Positions 5,853 to 11,178 of a DNA stretch of 11,178 nucleotides are shown here, in pieces (the stretch's first letter is position 1; each line of letters begins with the position of its first letter). The notes under the pieces are model-generated. The model made no database searches, had not been told where the DNA came from, and saw nothing but the letters and a program-made list of their open reading frames with translations. The stretch is taken from contig CALGOZ010000013.1 in the NCBI GenBank assembly GCA_937960785.1, positions 1 to 11,178 on the forward strand, given 5' to 3'. This stretch comes from an uncultured Pseudogracilibacillus sp. (GTDB lineage: Bacteria; Bacillota; Bacilli; Bacillales; Amphibacillaceae). The translations under genes and the position numbers were made by a program.

Positions 5853-7802
5853 TTAGTTAAAGTCATCATCAACACCACGTAATAAACGTAACCCATTTAA
5901 AATAACGAGTAAGGTACTACCTTCGTGAATTAGTACTGCAACTGCCATATTCACTTTACCCATCATATTAATAATAATTAAGTAAAGGACGACGAATAAG
6001 GCGATGAATATATTTTGCCAGACGATTTTACGCAATTTTTTCGCAAGGCGGTGGGTGTATGCAAAGCGTTTCAAGTCATTTTTCATTAAAACGGCATCGG
6101 CAACATCGATTGCGATATCCGTACCTTCTCCCATGGCAACTCCGACATCAGCTGTTACAAGGGCTGGGGCATCGTTTACCCCATCACCTAACATTGCCAT
6201 TACTGGATAGGTATTCTTTAATTCGTCTATGATTTCAGCTTTTTCTTCAGGTAAAACATTTCCTCTAACTGTATCGAGTTCTAATTGGCGACCGATTGCC
6301 TCCCCCGTACGAACGGCATCTCCAGTAATCATTACTGTATGGATGCCTTCGTCCTTAAAGTACCGAATGGCATCTTTGGACGTTTCTTTCGGTACGTCTT
6401 GGATTGCAATAAGGCCAAGAACTTCTTCATCACTAGAAAAATAGACGACTGTCTTCCCTTCGTATTCGAAAGTTTCTGTCTGTTTTTTAATATCTGCTGG
6501 AACGTTTTTAACGGAGGATGGTTTTCCGATTTTGAAAGTTTTCCCAGCTTTTTCAGCTACGAGTCCAACCCCGATGACGTTCTTTACTTCGATTTCTTCC
6601 GGTTCGATTGTAGTAAAATGTTCGACGATTGCGTTTGCGAGTGGATGGTTCGATTTACTTTCCATTGAGACAATTATAGTTTCGTAATTTGCTTGTTCTT
6701 CTTCTGATACTTCTTTGTTAAAGTAAATGTCGGTAACGACTGGTTTTCCTCGGGTTAAGGTTCCAGTTTTATCAAAAGCGACTGCACTAATATCAGCGAC
6801 GTTCGATAAATAAGAACCACCTTTAAATAAAACGCCACGTTTTGCTAAGTTACTTATAGCTGATAAAGATGCGGGAATATCCGTCACTGCAAGGGCACAC
6901 GGTGATGCAGCAATTAAAAATACCATCGTCCGGTAAAAGCTATCATATGAACCCCATCCAAATAGGTAAAGGCCAGCTAAATAAAATAAAGGCGCTAAGA
7001 CTAATGCCGTTGTTACATAAATCGGTTCAATTCGTTGGATGACTTGTGCTGTTCGGGATACATTCGTCTGGGATTGACTCACAAGCTCAACAATTTTTGC
7101 AAATACAGTTTCAGAACTATCTTTCGTCACTTCCATCGTAAGCGTGCCGTCTCCGTTAATCGTACTTCCGAAAAGCGCATCCCCTTTGCGTTTTTCAACG
7201 GGAATACTTTCACCGGTAATTGCAGATTCATCGACCGTAGAGACACCGGACAGAACGACTCCATCCGTTGGAATCTGGTCACCATTTAAAATCGATACGT
7301 GATCACCAATTTGCAGCTCACTTACATCGACGATTTCAATATCGCCGTTCGGTTTAATTTTTCGTGCTTGCGTTGGGTTTAAGTGAAGTAGGTTCGTTAT
7401 TTCTTTTCTACTTTTTCTTTCTGCGTAATCTTCTAAATAATGAGCACCAGCGAAAATTAAAATCAATAATGCTGCTTCACGGAATTCTCCGATTACGATT
7501 GCACCGATTGCAGCTAACGTCATTAGAATATGCACGTTCGGTAAAAATTTCTTTTGTCGAACAGTTTGTTTAATCGTATCGGCAAAACCTTCGATGATAA
7601 CATGGTATCCAGATAAGACGAGTGTAATAGTATATAAAAGGTTTTGTGTAAATCCTTTATTTAAAAAAAGAGCAACGATAAAACTTGCAAGTCCTATAAA
7701 AAACAATACAACAGCAACCGTACCCCCATGTTCATGATCGTGATCGTGGGCATAAGCATGAGGTTGAATATGTCCTTTTGATTTAGTTTGAACATTACTC
7801 AT
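5853..7802 (-). CDS. P1B-4-type heavy-metal efflux ATPase
   Basis: A membrane ATPase that should export a divalent transition metal. It has a short His/Asp-rich tail (six His between 11 and 25) instead of a CxxC metal-binding domain, then eight predicted helices (about 28-46, 53-70, 89-105, 108-122, 259-281, 289-310, 594-612, 616-637). The actuator motif TGES is at 196-199, phosphorylated Asp344 in DKTGTLT, the SNHP nucleotide motif at 384-387, TGD at 493-495 and GDGVND at 539-544. The transport-site motifs are SPC (300-302) and HEGST (626-630), the P1B-4 pattern (CoaT, CtpJ, PfeT/ZosA) rather than CPC of CadA/ZntA or CopA. Known P1B-4 substrates are Co(II), Fe(II), Ni(II) or Zn(II), so the metal cannot be fixed from sequence. 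Its ATG overlaps the end of the repressor gene by 8 bases, with AAGGAG ten bases upstream, implying coupled translation. Confidence 0.92.
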   Translation of the reverse strand: MSNVQTKSKGHIQPHAYAHDHDHEHGGTVAVVLFFIGLASFIVALFLNKGFTQNLLYTITLVLSGYHVIIEGFADTIKQTVRQKKFLPNVHILMTLAAIGAIVIGEFREAALLILIFAGAHYLEDYAERKSRKEITNLLHLNPTQARKIKPNGDIEIVDVSELQIGDHVSILNGDQIPTDGVVLSGVSTVDESAITGESIPVEKRKGDALFGSTINGDGTLTMEVTKDSSETVFAKIVELVSQSQTNVSRTAQVIQRIEPIYVTTALVLAPLFYLAGLYLFGWGSYDSFYRTMVFLIAASPCALAVTDIPASLSAISNLAKRGVLFKGGSYLSNVADISAVAFDKTGTLTRGKPVVTDIYFNKEVSEEEQANYETIIVSMESKSNHPLANAIVEHFTTIEPEEIEVKNVIGVGLVAEKAGKTFKIGKPSSVKNVPADIKKQTETFEYEGKTVVYFSSDEEVLGLIAIQDVPKETSKDAIRYFKDEGIHTVMITGDAVRTGEAIGRQLELDTVRGNVLPEEKAEIIDELKNTYPVMAMLGDGVNDAPALVTADVGVAMGEGTDIAIDVADAVLMKNDLKRFAYTHRLAKKLRKIVWQNIFIALFVVLYLIIINMMGKVNMAVAVLIHEGSTLLVILNGLRLLRGVDDDFN

Positions 7803-8136
7803 ATTTGTAAATCTCCTTTACGTGCTCAATAGCAATATCGAAAATATCATGAACATGATGGTCATCGAGCTCATAGACAATTTCTCGACCTCGTTTTTTA
7901 TATGTGACGAGTCGGGCTAGCTTTAACTCTCTTAATTGGTGAGAAATAGCACTATGTGACATTGATAAAACTTCACTAATTTCTGAGACGGTTAACTTTT
8001 TACATTTAAGTGCAAATAAAATGCGAATTCTCGTCTGATTTGAAAATGCTTTAAACAAATGAATCACATCGCGCTCAATTTGTTCATCTAACATTTCAAT
8101 TTGATCGAGATTTTTCTGTTTTGTATCCTTCGACAT
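7795..8136 (-). CDS. ArsR/SmtB-family metal-sensing repressor
   Basis: A 113-residue winged-helix dimer expected to repress its own operon until metal binds. The recognition helix region SEVLSMSHSAISHQLREL (54-71) and the wing YKKRGREIVYEL (79-90) are typical. The C-terminal helix carries Asp92, His94, His105 and Glu108, which line up with the alpha-5 zinc site of SmtB (Asp104, His106, His117, Glu120); CzrA has His in place of the last Glu. Extra His93 and His96 are present. The alpha-3N cysteine site of CadC/ArsR is absent: the CVC position reads TVS, and the only Cys is Cys45. Zn(II), Co(II) or Ni(II) are therefore the likely inducers. The start has AGGAGG six bases upstream. It is the first gene of the operon, overlapping the ATPase gene by 8 bases, as NmtR is linked to the P1B-4 pump CtpJ in mycobacteria. 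Confidence 0.9.
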   Translation of the reverse strand: MSKDTKQKNLDQIEMLDEQIERDVIHLFKAFSNQTRIRILFALKCKKLTVSEISEVLSMSHSAISHQLRELKLARLVTYKKRGREIVYELDDHHVHDIFDIAIEHVKEIYKYE

Positions 8137-8278
8137 GGAGCCCCTCCTATAAGGTTAACTTTTATTGAAATATGCTTTTAACAATACATATGTTACATAT
8201 TAGTTTTGACGGCGACTTTTATTACGATTGTTCCCGCTTTTTAGCTAAGTTACTCTACTTAAATAATCTGAAATGAAC

Positions 8279-8298
8279 ATATGAACAACCTTTCATAT
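8279..8298. promoter_or_regulatory. Operator of the ArsR/SmtB-type repressor
   Basis: An inverted repeat ATATGAA-N6-TTCATAT, with an extra direct half-site ATGAACAT immediately to its right-hand promoter-distal side at 8273-8280. TGAACA/TTCAT half-sites are typical of SmtB, CzrA and NmtR operators. The site covers the predicted transcription start of the metal operon, the usual place for steric repression. Confidence 0.7.
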
Positions 8299-8301
8299 AT
8301 T

Positions 8302-8330
8302 ATGGTATTTGCTTTTCAAATATATGTCAA
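8302..8330 (-). promoter_or_regulatory. Sigma-A promoter of the metal-efflux operon
   Basis: Read on the minus strand, a perfect -35 TTGACA and a -10 TACCAT (4/6) are separated by 17 bases. Transcription would start near 8295, within the operator, leaving a leader of about 158 bases before the repressor ATG. I see no convincing riboswitch or attenuator in that leader. Confidence 0.6.
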
Positions 8331-8471
8331 TAGTTTTGTTTACAAATAAAATGACTGGAACATAATTTTAGAATATAGAATAAAGTAAAAGACTTAGGAG
8401 ATTGGTCGGTGAAATATAACTATTCAGCATAATGAAAGGGTATCCATTTTACTATAAATAGGAAGTGGAAT

Positions 8472-8486
8472 GTAGTATAATACTAC
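8472..8486 (+). promoter_or_regulatory. Chemoreceptor -10 box inside a perfect 15-bp palindrome
   Basis: GTAGTATAATACTAC is a 7-1-7 palindrome that contains a consensus TATAAT (8476-8481). No good -35 lies 16-18 bases upstream (TATAAA only), which suggests a weak or activator-dependent promoter. The implied leader to the chemoreceptor ATG is about 85 bases. A dimeric regulator bound here would cover the -10 box; I cannot name it. Confidence 0.5.
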
Positions 8487-8573
8487 TGTTCATAAAAATC
8501 AGGGGATTACGAATTGTCTATATTATTCAATTAACTTTGGTTTTTAGGCAAAAGATAGGTAGGGGGATCTAAA

Positions 8574-10583
8574 ATGTCAGAGGAAAATGCAATTTTAAAA
8601 AGGAAAGGGAGCATTCAAAAAAGAATTTTGTTTTCTTTTATTAGTTTAGTAGTTGTCGCGGGGGTAATTATTGCTGCAGTTAGTTATTCAAGTAGTGTCA
8701 AAACAGCAAAGCGCGAATTACTAAACAGTGTGATGGGACAAACCGAAAGTATGAACTACACTTTCGATATGTATACGTTCCATATTGAGACCGTTTTAGA
8801 TCGTTTAGTTGAAAATGAGCTTACATTAAATCAAGATGAAGCAAAAGAGGATGAATTTTTTCAATTATTAAAAGAAACGGGAGATAGTGATGATACGATT
8901 GTAAGTTTATATCGTGGTACAGCTGATCAGGGGAAAGTTGTAATTTATCCTTATATTGATTTGGATGATGATTTCGATGGGCGAGAACGTCCTTGGTATG
9001 GTGCTGCTGTAGAAAGTGCTGGAGAAACAGTATGGACGGAACCATATACTGACGTGGCTACTGGTGGATTAGTCGTTACAGCGGCGCGGGCCTATTATGA
9101 TGACGATGATTTAAAAGGCGTTATTGGGATTGATGTTTCCCTAGATACGCTAGTTGATATGGTAAGTGAACTAGAGGTGGGGGAACATGGTTACTTTGTA
9201 TTATATGATAGAGAAGGGAATTATTTAGCCCATCCTAACGATGAGCTTGTCGGTCAGAATGAAGCAGATAAAGATTATTTTCAAGAAATACTACAATCTG
9301 ATGGTCAAGGTGTTATTACATTAGAAGATCGGGGAGAAAAGCAGACAGTCCATTTTAAACAGAATGAAACGACCGGATGGATTCTCGGGGGAGTCATTTT
9401 CCATCGTGAACTAGATCAAATTATGAAAGAATTGTTTGTCCCGATTGTTATTACATTACTATCTGTAATTTTAGCAGTAGTACTTATCTCAAGTTATATT
9501 TCACGTAAAATTACAAATCCAATTAAAGTTGTCATGAAGCGAATGCAGGAGATTGCAGAAGGAGACTTAACAAAGGACTCACTTACGATAGATACAAACG
9601 ATGAAACGGGCCAATTAATGATTTCAACAAATCAAATGAATGAATCGATGCAGTCTTTAATTCAAGATATTAAGTCGATGACCGAGACAGTTACGACTCA
9701 GAGTGAACATTTAACCAAAACTGCCTCCGATGTTCAAACTGGGGTAAGTAAAACGATGACAAGTTTACAAGAATTATCGGCTGGGAGTGAAGTTCAAGCG
9801 AATAATGCCAGCGATATTTCATTAGAAGTTGCTTCCTTTTTAAATCATATTCAACAAGTAAATGATGAAGGTGAACAGATTAAAACTTTATCAGAGAAAG
9901 TACTAGAGATGACATCAGAAGGAAGCGGATTAATGGAGACTTCGAGTGGTCAAATGGATAAGATCGACTATGTGGTAAACGATGTGACAGAAAAGGTTCA
10001 AGGACTCGATGCAAGAGCACAAGATATTACAAAGTTAGTCCAAGTAATTCAAAATATTTCAGAACAGACAAACCTTTTAGCCTTGAATGCAGCGATTGAA
10101 GCAGCTCGCGCAGGCGAACACGGTCAAGGATTTGCTGTTGTTGCTGATGAAGTACGGAATTTATCCGAAGAAGTTTCTCATTCGATTTCCGATATTACAG
10201 CAATAGTTGAAAGTATCCAAGAGGAATCAAGCGAAGTTACTTCAGCTTTATTAGCAGGTTATAAAGAAGTTGAATTAGGTACAGAGCAAATTAATTTAAC
10301 AAATCAGAAGTTTAATGAAATTAGTGAGGCAGTGTCCACAGTAGTTGACCGTATCGGAGTAATTACTTCTTATTTAAGCGAAACAGAAAAACAAAGCGAA
10401 TCGATGAATAACTCAATTCAAGAGATCGCTTCTGTTTCAGAGGAGTCAGCTGCTGGAATTGAACAGATTTCTGGCTTTTCACAAGAAGCAAATGCAATGA
10501 TGGAGCAAGTAGAGGAAAGCTTACGGGAGTTAGATGAACTATCGCAACATCTATCCTCAACAGTCGAACGTTTTAAAGTGTAA
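8574..10583 (+). CDS. Methyl-accepting chemotaxis protein with dCache sensor domain
   Basis: A membrane chemoreceptor that should signal to CheW/CheA. Order: cytoplasmic N-terminus, first membrane helix (about 18-38), extracytoplasmic dCache_1 domain (about 45-280), second helix (288-308), HAMP (309-362), coiled-coil methylation and signalling domain (about 370-669). The hairpin tip is canonical: SEQTNLLALNAAIEAARAGE (496-515), then GQGFAVVADEVRNL (517-530). The sensor contains RPWY (139-142), WTEPYTD (154-160) and GIDVS (185-189). Arg, Trp-Tyr, Tyr and Asp in this order resemble the amino-acid-binding dCache motif, so an amino acid or related amine is the likely ligand; that is inference. 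The sensor is strongly acidic (DDDFDG, YYDDDD). Length 669 is normal for B. subtilis Mcp proteins and the gene is intact. AGGGGG lies eight bases before the ATG. No che or fla gene is nearby; it stands alone. Confidence 0.94.
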   Translation: MSEENAILKRKGSIQKRILFSFISLVVVAGVIIAAVSYSSSVKTAKRELLNSVMGQTESMNYTFDMYTFHIETVLDRLVENELTLNQDEAKEDEFFQLLKETGDSDDTIVSLYRGTADQGKVVIYPYIDLDDDFDGRERPWYGAAVESAGETVWTEPYTDVATGGLVVTAARAYYDDDDLKGVIGIDVSLDTLVDMVSELEVGEHGYFVLYDREGNYLAHPNDELVGQNEADKDYFQEILQSDGQGVITLEDRGEKQTVHFKQNETTGWILGGVIFHRELDQIMKELFVPIVITLLSVILAVVLISSYISRKITNPIKVVMKRMQEIAEGDLTKDSLTIDTNDETGQLMISTNQMNESMQSLIQDIKSMTETVTTQSEHLTKTASDVQTGVSKTMTSLQELSAGSEVQANNASDISLEVASFLNHIQQVNDEGEQIKTLSEKVLEMTSEGSGLMETSSGQMDKIDYVVNDVTEKVQGLDARAQDITKLVQVIQNISEQTNLLALNAAIEAARAGEHGQGFAVVADEVRNLSEEVSHSISDITAIVESIQEESSEVTSALLAGYKEVELGTEQINLTNQKFNEISEAVSTVVDRIGVITSYLSETEKQSESMNNSIQEIASVSEESAAGIEQISGFSQEANAMMEQVEESLRELDELSQHLSSTVERFKV

Positions 10584-10618
10584 TATTTTGTAGACATACA
10601 GATTGAACACAGTGTTGC

Positions 10619-10636
10619 AGCTTTGCTAGTTTTTTA
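10619..10636 (+). terminator. Weak terminator candidate after the chemoreceptor gene
   Basis: A short AGC-TTT-GCT stem is followed by six T. A second dyad (AACAC-A-GTGTT) lies just upstream. The stem is too short to be convincing, but it is the only U-tailed structure seen downstream of the gene. Confidence 0.25.
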
Positions 10637-11024
10637 TTTGGAGTCATAAAAAGTTTTGGTAGGTTTTAGTTTTTCTATGTAGGCGTTTGGAGTGTTTGAG
10701 CAAATGTTTTTGATTCTTTTGAGATAATGTTGGTCGTACTTCTTATTTTAGATTATAGATCGTCTAGCTGAAGTAAAATTACCTTTCCTTCTTGCTGTAT
10801 CAGTTCGAACGTAACCGAGATCGAGTGGAAACTTCTCGCCGGAATTCTTGTCTTAAGATCAGGGCCGAATGTAGTCAAGACGGACCTAATTTTCTGTCCT
10901 TTTCGTATTTGGATAAACTAGACTTAACTTGGGCAAAAACTTCCCCGACCTTTATGAATTAGTGCGAATTTAAGAAAACTCACGATAAAATATCTCATAA
11001 GTTTTTTTCTAGTAGAAAGTATGT
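10637..11024. other. Geneless stretch leading into the right repeat array
   Basis: No reading frame with a start, ribosome binding site and coherent protein is visible. GGAC and GTCC arms around 10890-10900 form only a minor hairpin. From about 10975 the sequence CACGATAAAATATCTCATAAGTT resembles the degenerate repeat blocks near 104 and 153-180, so it is probably a decayed copy of the 52-bp repeat. Confidence 0.4.
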
Positions 11025-11178
11025 TGCGAATTTCCTTGTAATCTTTTCCGCTGGGATGCTCTATCGGAAAACTTATTGCGATTTTTCTTGTAATCTTTTC
11101 CGTTGGGATGCTCTATCGGAAAACTTATTGCGATTTTTCTTGTAACCTTTTCCGCTGGGATGCTCTATCGGAAAACTT
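11025..11178. repeat. 52-bp tandem repeat, three copies (right array, cut by window end)
   Basis: Units begin at 11025, 11077 and 11129; the last is cut after 50 bases by the window end. Copies 1 and 2 differ at three positions, and copies 2 and 3 at two, so the array is recent or homogenised. Each unit contains TTTTCCG and CGGAAAA (in copy 1 at 11044-11050 and 11065-11071), a 7-bp stem with a 14-base loop. The blocks CTTTTC and TCTATCGG, the 52-bp period and the T-rich segment are shared with the array at the left edge. There is no spacer variation of the CRISPR kind. Confidence 0.88.

Noticed and set aside
6285..6668. 127-codon plus-strand reading frame opposite the P1B ATPase
   Set aside because: It lies wholly inside the nucleotide-binding domain code of the real gene on the other strand, lacks a ribosome binding site and has a cysteine/phenylalanine-rich nonsense composition.
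8386..8412. Sigma-D-like promoter TAAA-N15-GTCGGTGA upstream of the chemoreceptor
   Set aside because: The -10 matches GCCGATAT at only about four of eight positions; TATAAT at 8476 is stronger.
8409..8432. Seven-codon GTG reading frame with AGGAG eight bases upstream, a possible leader peptide before the chemoreceptor
   Set aside because: It is upstream of the only good -10 box, very short, and no attenuator structure follows it.
11025..11178. CRISPR array at the right edge
   Set aside because: The whole 52-bp unit repeats with no unique spacers; it is a plain tandem repeat.
1..11178. Mobile element bounded by the two repeat arrays
   Set aside because: The arrays are direct, diverged tandem repeats; there is no transposase, integrase or target duplication, and the genes between are ordinary chromosomal functions.

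Overview
The window looks like a chromosomal segment of a low-GC Gram-positive bacterium, most probably Bacillaceae. The evidence is the AT-rich composition, strong purine-rich ribosome binding sites, a 205-residue DUF47 protein followed by a 332-residue Pit transporter (the YkaA-Pit arrangement of Bacillus subtilis), sigma-A-type promoters and long U-tailed hairpin terminators. The very acidic extracytoplasmic chemoreceptor domain would fit a salt- or alkali-adapted member, but that is only a guess.

Layout from left to right. (1) Positions 1 to about 190 hold 52-bp tandem repeats, clear at first and then degenerate, followed by a geneless stretch and a hairpin terminator. (2) A leftward phosphate operon encodes a DUF47/PhoU-like protein and a PiT phosphate transporter. 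(3) A rightward single gene encodes an unrecognised membrane-anchored protein and has its own good promoter. (4) A shared bidirectional terminator separates it from a leftward monocistronic acyl-CoA synthetase of the acetyl-CoA synthetase family. (5) A 649-bp intergenic region carries an acs promoter, a 23-bp palindrome and a cre-like element. (6) A leftward metal-efflux operon encodes an SmtB/CzrA-type repressor and a P1B-4-type ATPase; a dyad operator sits over the predicted transcription start. (7) A rightward chemoreceptor gene has a perfect 15-bp palindrome over its -10 box. (8) A geneless tail ends in three nearly identical 52-bp repeats related to those at the left edge.

The genes are housekeeping or environmental-response units and do not form one pathway: phosphate uptake, carboxylate activation, metal homeostasis and chemotaxis. 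I saw no phage, insertion sequence, CRISPR array, toxin-antitoxin or defence system, and no RNA gene. The points most worth a second look are the acyl-CoA synthetase, which keeps the Acs architecture but has glycine where acetate-specific enzymes have the pocket tryptophan; the dispersed 52-bp hairpin-forming repeat family at both window edges; and three palindromic operator candidates, one of which (the metal operator) has a clear likely owner.
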